From positions 62,001 through 126,000 of the forward strand of contig FWCC01000023.1 of assembly GCA_900169235.1 (NCBI GenBank): a stretch of 64,000 nucleotides of DNA. The letters run 5' to 3'. The stretch is from Zarea fungicola (taxonomy: Eukaryota; Ascomycota; Sordariomycetes; Hypocreales; Cordycipitaceae). The notes below the pieces were generated by a model. It worked only from the letters and a program-made list of their open reading frames with translations, was not told the DNA's origin and searched no databases. Numbering within the stretch: the stretch's first letter is position 1; each line of letters starts with the position of its first letter. Shown piece after piece: positions 51,664-62,819 of the stretch. The position numbers and the translations under genes are program-made.

Positions 51664-53661
51664 TCATCGTATTGAGGAAAAATCCAAGTCGGCTGGTATG
51701 CCATGAAAGTCAGTACCTTGCATGTGAAAACTGCCTTGCCGTTGGGGATGATTTAGGTTGACCATGTTGTTCATGGACATGCCTTGTCGTATATGCATAC
51801 TGTGTTGTTGCTGTTGTTGGGACGGGCCGTTGCCTATGGGACTGACAACCATGTCGGACATGGAGTTGACGCCAAATGTGTTTATGCTATGAGGGTACTC
51901 CATGCCGGTAGGGGACATGATGTCGGGTGAGGCGACAAAGGAGTTGCCCATGTCGGAACCGGAGCCGGAGCCTGGCGGGGTGTGATTGGGGTGCGAGTTG
52001 GCCGAGTCGGGAGTAGTCTGAGTATTCATGTCGAGGGCATACTTCTTGTCATAGGTTTCGACGGAAAACTTTTTATCAAAAGAGTCGACGGCAAACTTCT
52101 TGTCAAAGGAGTCGACGGCGTAGTCGGTGTCCATCATTTGCATGGGGGGCTGGGCCATGCCGGCGTTGCCAAAGCCATCAAAGATATCGACATTGGCCAT
52201 GTTGATGTTTTCGGGGGCATTCTGCAGCATGGGGTTGATGGTGCGAGGGAGAATGTCGGAGACCTTGCTCATGAGCAGGGGCAGGAAGCGGTGCTCACCG
52301 TGGCGGGCGAGGGCGACGCTGGTGAGGATCTGGGTGAGGAACTCGCGAGGGCCGACGGCAAAGGGGTCGCGGGAGGCGGGCTGGATGGAGAGGAACTCGG
52401 TGAGGGAAAAGGAGACCTCGACCAGCTTCTCAATGAGGCCAGTGCCGACAATATCCAGGGTCTGGTTGGGGAAGCTCGAGGCGAGGTTGAGGAGCAAATC
52501 ACGAGCCATGTCGCCATTGTAAAAGGCGGCGGCAGGATCATCCGAGCTGGGCGAGGGGGCACCGTTGGTGAGCTGCCAGACGGTGTTCTTGAGCCACTGC
52601 TGATTGGTGCGAAAGTCGGTAAAGTTGGGGTCCTGGCAGGACCACGTCTGGGAGAGGTCGTTTTGCTGCTTCTGAAGACCGCTGACGAACTGGGTGGAAA
52701 AGTGAGCGCGGGTCTTGTTCCAGACGGCGACAAAGGCGTCGTCAAAGGGACGGTAAATGTTGACGAGCATGATGAAGCTGTGGAGCTGGTGGGCGAGGGG
52801 ATCCGAGGGGTCGTCTGCGAGGGTGGGCAGGTTGATGGTGGCCTTGAGGGTGAGGGGACGGCCGCGCTGGATGGCGTAGGCACGCTCGACGGAGTAGAAG
52901 AGCCAGTAGAGGCGGCGGCGGCGTGCGGCCTCGACGGCGTCGAGGTGCATGTAGTGCTCCTCCTTGTCCATGCCAATCATGGACATCATGGTGGTGGCCT
53001 CGCGGAGGTAGAACCAGGCCTTGTCGTGCATCTCCTGGCCGTAGTAGCAGGCAAAGACGAAGAAGTTTGTGGCGAGGGCGTTGAGGGTGACGGAGTCGAG
53101 GTAGTCGTAGCCCTTGCGGACCTTGAGGGCCTCTTCGAGGAGGAGCTGGGAGGAGATGATGTTGGCGCCGGGGACCATGTCGAGGTTGTAGGGGTCGCCG
53201 GGGGGCATGGACATGCCGGGTTGGAGCATGACAAAGGCGCACATGGCGGACATGAGGCAGTAGGCATCGCGGTTCTGCTCCATGTAGAGGAGCTGCTGCT
53301 CGACCTGGCGGCGGTCGAGGATGGGGGCCTGGGCGTACATGTTGTCGAAGAAGAAGGTGGCGCAGTCCTTGACGAGATCCGAGGTGACCATGCCGGGGGT
53401 CGGGGAGAGGGTGTTGGCCTGGGGGCAAGGGATGCCGTTCATGCGGTTCTGGACCTTGGCGGAGAGACTGGTGAGGCGCTGGGTCTCGCGAAGCTCGCTG
53501 ATGACCTTTGCGCGGGAGCCCTTGGGGCCTTTCTTCTGGGGGATGGCATTGTATGTGCAGGACAGCTGGGCGGAGGAGCAGTTGCGGCAGGGGTTGATGC
53601 CATCACATTTGACCTTGCGACGATGGCAAGCATCGCATGCTCGCTTGACGGATTGACTCAT
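51664..53661 (-). CDS. Zn2Cys6 transcription factor with internal nonapeptide repeats
   Basis: Single exon, 665 residues. The zinc cluster is at the very N-terminus: Cys9, 12, 19, 25, 28, 35 (CDACHRRKVKCDGINPCRNC), followed by a basic linker (PQKKGPKGSRAKVISELRE) as in regulators of carbohydrate use. The fungal-specific domain lies at about 100-420 (TNFFVFACYYGQEMHDKAWF; RRRRLYWLFYSVERAYAIQR). Residues 515-541 are three nonapeptide repeats (AVDSFDKKF, AVDSFDKKF, SVETYDKKY). The C-terminus is Gln/Met/Asn/Ser-rich and disordered. A nuclear activator or repressor of unknown targets. It has an unusually long upstream region (about 6.2 kb). Confidence 0.88.
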   Translation of the reverse strand: MSQSVKRACDACHRRKVKCDGINPCRNCSSAQLSCTYNAIPQKKGPKGSRAKVISELRETQRLTSLSAKVQNRMNGIPCPQANTLSPTPGMVTSDLVKDCATFFFDNMYAQAPILDRRQVEQQLLYMEQNRDAYCLMSAMCAFVMLQPGMSMPPGDPYNLDMVPGANIISSQLLLEEALKVRKGYDYLDSVTLNALATNFFVFACYYGQEMHDKAWFYLREATTMMSMIGMDKEEHYMHLDAVEAARRRRLYWLFYSVERAYAIQRGRPLTLKATINLPTLADDPSDPLAHQLHSFIMLVNIYRPFDDAFVAVWNKTRAHFSTQFVSGLQKQQNDLSQTWSCQDPNFTDFRTNQQWLKNTVWQLTNGAPSPSSDDPAAAFYNGDMARDLLLNLASSFPNQTLDIVGTGLIEKLVEVSFSLTEFLSIQPASRDPFAVGPREFLTQILTSVALARHGEHRFLPLLMSKVSDILPRTINPMLQNAPENINMANVDIFDGFGNAGMAQPPMQMMDTDYAVDSFDKKFAVDSFDKKFSVETYDKKYALDMNTQTTPDSANSHPNHTPPGSGSGSDMGNSFVASPDIMSPTGMEYPHSINTFGVNSMSDMVVSPIGNGPSQQQQQHSMHIRQGMSMNNMVNLNHPQRQGSFHMQGTDFHGIPADLDFSSIR

Positions 53662-55000
53662 GGCGGATGAGGAGTCGATGTGATGCCGATGACGATGATG
53701 GAAGACGGAGTCTGTGGTGAAGAGGACGCGGCCGTGATCGAGTGAAGGATTTTTGCGTGGTCCCCGTTTGGAGGGTCAGACAGGCGTCGGGGGTGGCGAC
53801 GCTAGCCGCTATAGCAATGGTCGTATACGAAGAGACAAGTCGAATGAGTCGTGAGACGAGAAGCGGAATCGAGCGACGAAGATGGGATGAATTCGACGAT
53901 GGATGGAAGCGATGGACTTGTGGGATTAATTGTAAGAGACAGCGATAAGGGCTGGATAAAATGAGTCGATTGCTTTGACAGTTGGCAAGTCTGGGGTTTG
54001 CGGGGGGGGCGAGCAGAGAAGTCGGGGCAGAAGGTTTGCTGGCTTCTGGGCGGCGCTAGACACGCTGGGGATGCTCGCTGGACGGTCGCTGGAGGCTGCT
54101 TGCAGGGCGTTGGCTGCTGGCTGGCGCTGCTGGGTGGTTGCAGTCGTGGTTATTCGGCCCTTTGTAGCGGGCCAAAACGCGGGGACGACTGGGGGTGGAG
54201 AGGCCTGCTGCAGAAAGAAGCGGCCAGTTTTTTCTCTCAACGGCCAACGTTGGGCGTGAACCTTATGAGGGAGAAGAAAAATGAGCGAGATGATTCGAAA
54301 GCAGTGTAAGAACTGACAAGATGAAAATTTACAATTCGAGTATCAGTCGCATAAGATTACTCGCGTTGTTTTGCTGCTTCTCGTGGAAATGGAAAAAATA
54401 GGAAAAAAGACGAGGAAGAGGATGCTGGGATGGAGGCGTCTTTTGACCAGGGTCGGACCAGGGTCAGGAGAAAGGCAGACAGGGGGGAGCATCTGCGCTG
54501 AGTTGGGACTACAGAGCAAATGGATGGCCACTGAACCCCTGTCTGGTGTGGCCTTGGGCATGCCGCAGCGCGTGCTGTTTGTGGTCCGGGTACCTTTTTG
54601 GTGCATCCACGGCTCAGCTGGTACTCTGGTCCGTAATACAGAGTGCAGGGGTCGGCGTGGGTGCGACAGACGAGACACTGCAAGGGCTCAGTCTGGAATG
54701 GGAAAATGGCAAACCCTTTTCCCAGACAAAAGACGGTGGGTCTGCCAGTACGTCGAAGAGTGTGCTAATATTTGCATTTAATTTTTTATTTTTATTTTTT
54801 TTGAGTTTAGCCCGTTTCTCAACGGTGGATGTGCTCCGGCCAGGCAAAGTTATTATGGGCAATGCAGCTGTGTGGCCCCAGCCCGTGCCTGCCTGTAATT
54901 AAGAGGGGTTTTGCCCCCTAAAAATCACGGCCTGCCTCGCTCTGACTGGACGCCACCGTCCGTTCAGCCCCAGCATTGGGCTGCACTCTCTACACCAGCC

Positions 55001-55030
55001 TGCACTGGGCTGCACTGGGCTGCACTGGGC
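55001..55030. repeat. Tandem repeat, TGCACTGGGC x 3
   Basis: Three exact 10-bp copies, with partial related copies on each side (CAGCATTGGGCTGCACT before, TGGCACTGCA after). Confidence 0.7.
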
Positions 55031-56310
55031 TGGCACTGCAACGCTGCCACTGGCCAGACGGACCAGACGGACATTTAGGTGGCGGGGTTCTGCCAGTATA
55101 TATTAACAGTATATATTAACGATGCAGGCAACATGGGCGCGTCTCCCCGGACAATTCTTCGCCGTCTGGCGCTGGAACTCGCACTGGAAGCTGTTGATGA
55201 TGCCGTTATTGCAGTACCAGCTTGCAGGCAGAGACTGTTCCGGCATCACCGGCCACCCCACCAGTCCTCAAATCCACCAACCATAGCCACCAACCACCAG
55301 CCCAAAATGGACAAGCCCCCGGCTCCACTTGAAGAGCGGTTTTCACATACTGTGCGGCCAAGCCGAAGAGGACTGTGCTTTCCTACCTGTCAGCTGCACC
55401 AAATTGCATAGTGCGCACATTTTCTGGTCACTGTCCATGCCACCAGCTGGTCGTCTGGTACCTCGTGGACTGTCGGGATTTGGCAGCCATCAGACAGACA
55501 CAGTCCAGGTACCCTCGGCAAGTCACTGGACACTCCTCACCTGCATCAATTTTTTTTTTAAGTGTCTTCAGCGCTGTCTTGCAGTTTTGTGCCAGCCCAT
55601 GTTTGCCCATGTCTTGACGACGAGCATTCGATGTATCAACCCTTCCAGCGGACTGGAATACTGACAAGACCCGTCTCCACCGTGTCTCAAATACTGCACC
55701 AAATGGCGGCCAGACGAACCCGTGTCACTCGCAACCAGCCTACCGAAATAGCATGGGCCATTCTGTCAAACAGTCAAAGTGTACAGTCTAGGATTCAATG
55801 TCTCAGCGCCGCGTTTTTGGCCTAGACATTGGTCAAATAACGAAATATAATTCAATCAATCAATCATATCATTAATCATTCAATTCTTTCCAGAATGGAT
55901 TCTACAGCATCATCCCAACACATACCACATACGGGAAACCACCCAAGGAGTCTTGACCGACCTGTTCGTGCTATCCTCGCCGATCTCCAACGCTAAAATA
56001 AACCTAGTTCATTTCTACAACTACCAGACTTGCAGTATGGAATTGTAGGTGCCTGCCGAACGATGCCATCCAGTTGTAACGTCACTTTGCCATGCAAGCC
56101 TCACAAGTGCTGACTGCCCGACTCACCCGAGCCAAGCTTAATGGCAACTGCGCTACTGCATCTCTACTAAGAAGCTCCAAGTAATACTATAGCTTCGATT
56201 CATTATGAGTGATGACTAAATTCACAACCTCCAGATTCCACATGAGGAGTCCATACCCGAATCTGGGAACTGGTCCTCGCTTACATTTTGCTCAACAGAC
56301 TACTCCGTAA

Positions 56311-56366
56311 CTTGACCAGACTAACTTGACCAGACTAACTTGACCAGACTAACTTGACCAGACTAA
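56311..56366. repeat. Tandem repeat, CTTGACCAGACTAA x 4
   Basis: Four exact consecutive 14-bp copies. Exactness suggests a recent expansion. Confidence 0.85.
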
Positions 56367-56536
56367 CTTAATGTTTGTAGTTGATCCACTGGACAAAGAA
56401 AAGAAAATGGCTTGATGCTCGACTCCTCTTGTTCGATTTGCCAAGAGCGCCATGCTCGAGACCATGGCCAGAGCTTGTCAGTTTGTGAGAGCTAGCTGGC
56501 TTCACCAAACATATGACAAGGAAGAAAAATCGTCCA

Positions 56537-56543
<7 letters not shown>

Positions 56544-56568
<25 letters not shown>
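56544..56568. repeat. Simple (AAG)n repeat
   Basis: A run of AAG triplets directly after a poly-A tract; simple low-complexity sequence. Confidence 0.7.
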
Positions 56569-59500
56569 GATTGAAAATTTGCAAGACATTTAATTCTAAT
56601 TCTCACCTCTGTGTAACAGAATGAAGCAAAAATGCAGCTGCCTGAATGTACGCCAAGCATTTTACAGTGCGTGCATTACACAACCCATGCATGCCAGTCA
56701 CTCTACAGTGTACACGTCCGCTTCTATAATAATAGGACAACACAAAATAGAAGACACAAGGAAGAAACGGAGAAAGGGGAACAAGACTGTTTCTCCCTTG
56801 AGTTACATTTTTAACCAGTAATCGCGATTCAAATGGTGCAAAATGATAATGATAATAATACTCCAGCATTCCTGTCGCATTGTCCCTGTCGAGCTGCGTC
56901 CCGCGTGGCAGAGTTGCAGTGCGACACAGCGCCGCAACACCACTGAACACCACTGAACACCGCTGGAATGCTGGTGCCTCTGGGTCTTGACCTGAAATGG
57001 AGGCTTCAGGGCAGCAGTGCCACACTGCTGGGACGGATATCCACTGAGGCACTACCTGGCAACTGGGTCTGCAGCACTTAGTACCCAGTGGGCCACTGTA
57101 GACACTGTTGACAAAACGCACAGTATCGACTGGGCACACCGACACTGTAAAGCACCGTACACAGGACACACTTGACATTGATCATCCAAAACCTTTCCAT
57201 CAACTGCACCAAATGGCATGCACTTTGAATCAACCGACTCTCCTGTCTTTGCGCATGAATGACCAATTTATGAACCCCATCTATACGATCATACGAATCT
57301 CCAACCGTGACCCAATGGACCACCATGACTTCATCGCCCTCTGTTAGTTACTGGGTTCGGACTTTTATCGTCGCGTTTTACTTGCCCCTATTCTGGACCA
57401 AGTAGTCGGAATCAATGCTCCTGAGCACTGCCATGTTTGCATGTGTACCAAAATTAGCCTCCGTTATTCCCATGCCCCAGCATATCACCAGGGGTCAGCA
57501 TCATGCATCATGCCTATAGTGACCCTCCAATCTACAGAGTTGCACTGCATATCCCAGCAGCCGAATGAACCCCCCAAAAGCAAATCATCCTCCACATGTT
57601 CATGCTTGCTTGCTTGCATCTTCTCACGTGTTGCGGCCTCCATCTCGTCCCAGTACCCAGGATCGCTTCATCATCGCCTTCCCCCTCATCCTCCCTCGCG
57701 TCAAGTAGAGCCAACTTCAGCCCATGTCTCTCGATGAGCTTCACTTCTAGAATAGTATTCAACTCGGCACTTGGTATACCTTTTTCCCTCCTCTCTTTAG
57801 CATCTACCGAGGCAGTCCCTTGACCAGACTGCTGGGTTTCTGCTGCCTGATCTACCGCATGCCATTCCATCCCCAGGTGTGCAGGGAGGGCGAGAACTGC
57901 CTGCTGAGACATTGTGCATATCTCACGCATAACATGACCAGAACAGCGCTGAAGAAACGCCCCATCCAAGGGAACAGGTTAATTATTCTTGGGTTCTAGT
58001 TCGTAATACTGGTGATATTTGCAATACATGACTCTTTTCATCTGCCTTTCCCCGCGCGCCATCATGGAGCAATGACAGATCCGCTTACACTTATTGCAGT
58101 CCCCCGTCGTCCATCTTGTCATCCAAAACGCCCCCTTCGATTTTCGTCACAGGGCCAAATCCGGGGACCACCCCTACTGCTTGCCGACCGAAACCCGCCC
58201 TGATTCTTTGTGTCTGGCATTCGCCCAAGAATACGCCACAAAACTTATACACACACAAACTCCTGTCAGTTGTCACTTCCCGCACAGAGGTCTGTCGTCT
58301 TACTCTTTGAATTACTCAGTTCGTTCCCCTCGTGATCTGCGCCACATTGAAATCCTGGCTCTGCTGGGCTTGCTCCACCCCCAGATTTCCTACGTCTGCC
58401 ATCTCCCGCGTCAAACTACGGTCGTTCCTCTGTACTACCTGACTCTGACCACCCTTGAACAGCCTTCTTTGTCAAAAAGGGGAGGGGAGGGGGCCAGTGC
58501 AAAATTAGAAAAGTAAAATCTACGCGTACCTGGAAAAGGATGCGGGGAGGCGCGGGATGGGAGGGGAAAATCCCAGAGTAAAAGAGTACTGGGGTAAAAG
58601 TGTGTGGTTTGGTGGCTTTCGGTCCGAAAGTGACATTCCAGACAAATATATACCTCACAGAAAAACGGCAGGCCATTTCTTGCCCTGAATGTCTCTTCTC
58701 ATACTACAGCACATAGGAGATTGGGCCTAGTATTTTTGTCGTCGACACGTAATTCAGCTGTAGGTGCTGTATTGTTCCCTTGTTTTGTCCTTGGCCCTGT
58801 CGTGAATTTGGAGGGTTTGCCTTTTTGTTGAATACAATTTCGTTCAAAAATGCCAACCCGCCCAAAAGTAGCCCGGCACGCAAGCATGTGTCGGAAAAAT
58901 TTAGAGACCTTTTCGATTGGGTCTTTTGCATGTCAGGAGATTTTTCGCCAGATCCCTCAAATCTTGAATAAAATTAAAACCTGCCGTGTCTTGATATATA
59001 AATATGATTCTCGGCCTAACCTGTCACTCCCGCGCTCCAGCACAGCATCGCGTCACAGCAGAAATCTTGATGTGAAATTCCGAGTAGCCCGTCTGTTTAT
59101 TTCCAATTAGATCAAGACATTCACGTCCAAAGACGAGTCATTATTTTCCGTAGCAGACTGCAGGGGTATAGGACGGCAAATGTGCGATGAAAGGTGACAT
59201 TGCGAAATGTGCGCAGAAATGGTTGCTGCTACCCGGGACCAAAGAGTGATGCAACAAGTAGCGGACAGCGCATTCAGCTCCATTTCTTTAGATAAATTTA
59301 TCTTCTACTTTGATTCTTGGCTTTATTTTCATATGTTGTAGTCATCTTTCACCGTATTGAATACCGTTTGGTGCGCGTGACGGTATGATATGTAATTCGT
59401 GAGATGGCGATCATGCAACGCTTAAAAACGATGTGACGATGCCACAAGATTCATCACCTGCTATGCCAATCATATGCAAAAACACGTGGATACCTCTCAA

Positions 59501-59879
59501 GAACCAAAACAAAACCGTCTTAAAATGGATACATTGAGGAATAGGGGAAGAAATGAGATTACTCGCTTGGATGGCCATGCTCCAAGTGAAAGATGCACCC
59601 TGCTCACCAGCAGCAAATTCAGTCAGCCACCTCAGGAAAAGGTTCTTCAAAACAGCATTGAGAATTATAATTAAAACATGTAAATCTAAAAAAAAAAAAA
59701 AAAGTCTGTTTGTTGCCTCATCCCAGTCATTGTCATTGGTATTGATATTGTATGTATTGGTATCACTTCAAAACGCCTCCCACCGTCCAAATCGCTTTAA
59801 CCCGTTGCCGTATCCTCTCACGCCGCTGCCGACGCCGCCGCCGCCGTTGTGTAGTGCTCCTCGCCCCTCTGTCCTCCTC

Positions 59880-62819
59880 CTAGTAGTCCTGCATCTCCAA
59901 GCTCAGAAAAAGCTCCAGCATCGCCCGCTCCTTATCCCGTGCCGCCTTGTCCGTGCCGCCACCGCCTCCGCTGCCGCTGCGAAACGCAAGCGGCGCGAGG
60001 AGTTCCGCATAGCGTCGCTCGCGCGCTCGACGCTTCTTCACCACCGCGGCGCCGTCGTTCGTCTCCGCCTTACGAAAGCTCAGTCGGCGCTGCAGCCCTT
60101 CCTTGCGGGACTCGCTGTTGGTCGCGGGAATCAGCTCCCTGGCGACCTGCGCGAGCGTCGCCGTCAAAAACACAAAGGCAATGTTGTGGTTCGGCGCGCC
60201 GGCCAGCACGTCGAGAATCTTAACCTTGACGTCCGGCCACGCCCTCGGCGGGAGCCCCGCCAGAGACGGAATCGTCGTCGACAGCTTGGCGCACATGGGC
60301 GCCGTGATGAGGCCGTCTGTGAGCGATTCGAGAAAGACGAGCAGCACCGCCGAGAGGAGCTCCAGCTTGTGCGACGACTGCAGCTCGACGGGCAGCACTT
60401 GCACAATGGACGCGTCCGTGTCCAGCGCCGCCACGACGGTGGCCTTGATGCTCTCCTTTTCGTAGGCGCTGCCCGAAGACGCGCCCGCGTCAAACGGCCA
60501 GCCCGCATCGCCTGGCAGCGACATGTCCTCGAGCATAGTGGCGTCGGCTACGCACCGCTCGGCGAGCGTCTGGATGGCCTCGGTCAGCTTAAACAGCTCC
60601 CGGGGCGCGGAGCAGTGAACGTCTGAATCGTAGGGTATCGACCCCGCAATGTTCCTCTGCTGCAGGAACCCCCGAATGCCGCCCTCGGGCACGCGAATCA
60701 GCTCGTCAATCGATCGCCCAAAGCAGCTGGGCAGCCACTGTCCGCGCACCGTAATGAAGTGATCCCTGCCATTCTCGACGCGGAGAACAAGCACCTCTTC
60801 AAGGGCTGCGTGACCCTCGTTCAGGGCCCGTAGAAACGGTATAGATGAGACTTGACCGTCCAAAACCGCCGTGACAGTCTCGCCCGGCTGCAGAGTGACA
60901 ATTGGTCCAACTGTCTTGTCTCCATCCTCAGACTGTACAAAGGACGTCTGTAGCCAGCTTTGTGATTGTATGTCGCTGGTGGAGTCGTCCATGGCCGGTC
61001 TATCCATAAAAGAAAAGCTCGCGGGCACACCGCCAGTATTGGCAATCGTAATCGTGCTGCTTTTTTTCGCGAGGAAGCTCAGATCGCCCATGTCAACCAT
61101 GTTTGCACCCTGAGCCGCGTCTGCTTCGAGGACCAGGGTGATGGCAGGGCGTCCCTCATTCTCGGCGCGGTCGAGCTGGCGTGCGACCTCGGCGTGAACT
61201 TTGGCCTTTTCCTCTGGCATGACACAGTCGCAGGTAAGAGTAACGATGCAACTGATGGGCTTGTGGTCCGATGACGTGATACGCTGGTATGAAGTATACA
61301 AGCCCAGCTCAACCCGGTCATTGGCGCCGCCTTGGACTGGTACCTCGGCTTGCTCGTCGCGCTCGTCATATTCGTCATATTCTTCATATTTATATCGAGA
61401 GGGAATGGCCAATTCTGGCTCCTGTTCCTCTCCATCCTCATCAGGATCATAACTAAACAGCACGTCCTCGTCGGTTTCGATGCCCCGGGACTTCATCTCC
61501 TCGTCCTTTGCTTTAGCCATGGCCTCCTCAGCTTCTCTTTGCTCAAAATTCTCCCTATCCTGTTTGGTTCGGTACAGGATGCGATCGCACCAACTGGGAG
61601 CCCGCCGCTTCTCACTCGAGTCGAACAGCGCATAGCTGCCCACGTCGTATTTGTAAGTCGGCAAGAACGTAATTGGGCCTTCCCTCCATCCCTCATGGAA
61701 CGCTTTGTGTCGCGCCATTACTTGACGCAGCTGATCATGTGGTAGCAGGGAGTCCAGTGTTGCTTGTAGCGAGGCTGGGTCTTGGCTGGGGTCCTCTGGA
61801 AAGTCATCTGGATCTGGCAGCGACGTTTCGGAATCGAAGCTGAGCTCCCTGCTGTGCAGAGAAGAGGCAACGGTCGTCCCATCATCGCTTTCCGAGTCCC
61901 TCATGACAATAACAGGCTCGCCATCCAGTGGCTTGGGCGCCTCGTCACTGCCCACGTTGTATTCTCCACGCGTGTGCAGTGTCAATATTCGTCTGATATC
62001 ATCTCCCGGCAGGCCGGCAAGGCGAAAGTTGAGATCACCAAACCAAAACGTAAAGTCTTCCTCCCCAAACTTGTCGCCAGTATCCTCCGCTACACCGTTA
62101 ATGACCACGGGCTCAAACTCGGCCTTGGACATGATTTGCGCCACGTCCCAGCAGCGACGATCCATCGCGCTCGAGCCCTCGCCACTAGCAAGGTGCGAGT
62201 TGATAAAGACCATGCGCGTAGTCTCTCCGACGACGATTCGGGTCGCCACGGCGCCCTTGTTTCCAAAGTAGCCAAGCAGACCGGTGCCAATTTGTTGCGT
62301 GCTGACGTTTGTGATTTGTTTCGCCACGTCAGACGAGGCATAGACGAGAGTCAAGAGCCCAACCATTTGCTCGGCCGAGATGAACTCATACCCCGGAGGA
62401 ATGGCAGCCTCCACGGCAGATCTCCATTTGCTTGTCGGGTCGTTTGTATCGGAATAGACGCGACTCATGTATTCTTTTGTGGTGTTCAAATCAACAACCT
62501 CCTGGAGCCCCAGTACGTAGAGGTCTATTGCATCGTCCGAGGTGGTCGAGGGCGCGCCGTCTTTGGCGGCAACAGCCAGCTTCGCAAAGTCGCCTATAAT
62601 GCCTTGATCATGAAAAAACCAGCTGCCGACATCCTTGTCGGTGCCGGGACAGCTCGCGGTATTCCAAGACCCAATCTTGACGCGGAGCTTGCGCTGGCCG
62701 ACATACTCGGATCGCCGGAGGGTCAAGGCCCTTGCGAGCGACTGTGGCGTAGACAGAGGCTCATGGGCAACGATGGAGGGATCTGAGTGATCGGAGCTGG
62801 CGCGGGCCTCTGTCTGCAT
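59880..62819 (-). CDS. Inositol polyphosphate 5-phosphatase, OCRL-like, with ASH and RhoGAP-like domains
   Basis: Single exon, 979 residues. The 5-phosphatase domain spans about 45-530: SWNTASCPG near 51, GLQEVVDL near 105, FGNKGAVATR near 185, WFGDLNFRL at 259-267, APSWCDRILYR at 407-417 and SDHKPISCIV at 517-526, all intact catalytic motifs. It removes the 5-phosphate from PtdIns(4,5)P2 and related inositides at endosomal and Golgi membranes. An ASH-type beta domain (about 560-690) and a C-terminal RhoGAP-like helical domain follow, as in OCRL/INPP5B; the RhoGAP arginine finger is not evident, as in OCRL. Two insertions interrupt the catalytic domain: about 285-360 and an acidic, Tyr/Glu-rich one about 420-500. 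Confidence 0.9.
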   Translation of the reverse strand: MQTEARASSDHSDPSIVAHEPLSTPQSLARALTLRRSEYVGQRKLRVKIGSWNTASCPGTDKDVGSWFFHDQGIIGDFAKLAVAAKDGAPSTTSDDAIDLYVLGLQEVVDLNTTKEYMSRVYSDTNDPTSKWRSAVEAAIPPGYEFISAEQMVGLLTLVYASSDVAKQITNVSTQQIGTGLLGYFGNKGAVATRIVVGETTRMVFINSHLASGEGSSAMDRRCWDVAQIMSKAEFEPVVINGVAEDTGDKFGEEDFTFWFGDLNFRLAGLPGDDIRRILTLHTRGEYNVGSDEAPKPLDGEPVIVMRDSESDDGTTVASSLHSRELSFDSETSLPDPDDFPEDPSQDPASLQATLDSLLPHDQLRQVMARHKAFHEGWREGPITFLPTYKYDVGSYALFDSSEKRRAPSWCDRILYRTKQDRENFEQREAEEAMAKAKDEEMKSRGIETDEDVLFSYDPDEDGEEQEPELAIPSRYKYEEYDEYDERDEQAEVPVQGGANDRVELGLYTSYQRITSSDHKPISCIVTLTCDCVMPEEKAKVHAEVARQLDRAENEGRPAITLVLEADAAQGANMVDMGDLSFLAKKSSTITIANTGGVPASFSFMDRPAMDDSTSDIQSQSWLQTSFVQSEDGDKTVGPIVTLQPGETVTAVLDGQVSSIPFLRALNEGHAALEEVLVLRVENGRDHFITVRGQWLPSCFGRSIDELIRVPEGGIRGFLQQRNIAGSIPYDSDVHCSAPRELFKLTEAIQTLAERCVADATMLEDMSLPGDAGWPFDAGASSGSAYEKESIKATVVAALDTDASIVQVLPVELQSSHKLELLSAVLLVFLESLTDGLITAPMCAKLSTTIPSLAGLPPRAWPDVKVKILDVLAGAPNHNIAFVFLTATLAQVARELIPATNSESRKEGLQRRLSFRKAETNDGAAVVKKRRARERRYAELLAPLAFRSGSGGGGGTDKAARDKERAMLELFLSLEMQDY

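Larger units (their letters stand above)
53662..59879. other. About 6.2 kb without a convincing gene, upstream of the Zn2Cys6 regulator
   Basis: Between the regulator start and the 3' end of the 5-phosphatase gene. Many short open frames exist on both strands but none has protein-like composition, a signal peptide or a paralogous motif. The region carries short tandem repeats (55001-55030, 56311-56366, 56544-56568) and three dispersed copies of a CTGCACCAAATGGC-like motif (55394-55407, 55694-55707, 57204-57217). It could be a very large promoter and 5' leader or host a non-coding RNA. Confidence 0.5.

Noticed and set aside
51982..53670. 562-codon open frame antisense to the Zn2Cys6 regulator
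   Set aside because: It mirrors a GC-rich coding gene with biased third positions, is Gly/Val/Glu-monotonous, and has no domain. The regulator on the other strand has a complete zinc cluster.
55079..57969. Several 80-190-codon frames upstream of the Zn2Cys6 regulator
   Set aside because: No protein-like composition, rich in Cys, His and Ser at random, several overlap simple repeats, no start context or introns that extend them.
59553..60626. 357-codon open frame antisense to the 3' part of the 5-phosphatase gene
   Set aside because: Arg-rich low-complexity reading, a codon-bias shadow of the real gene.
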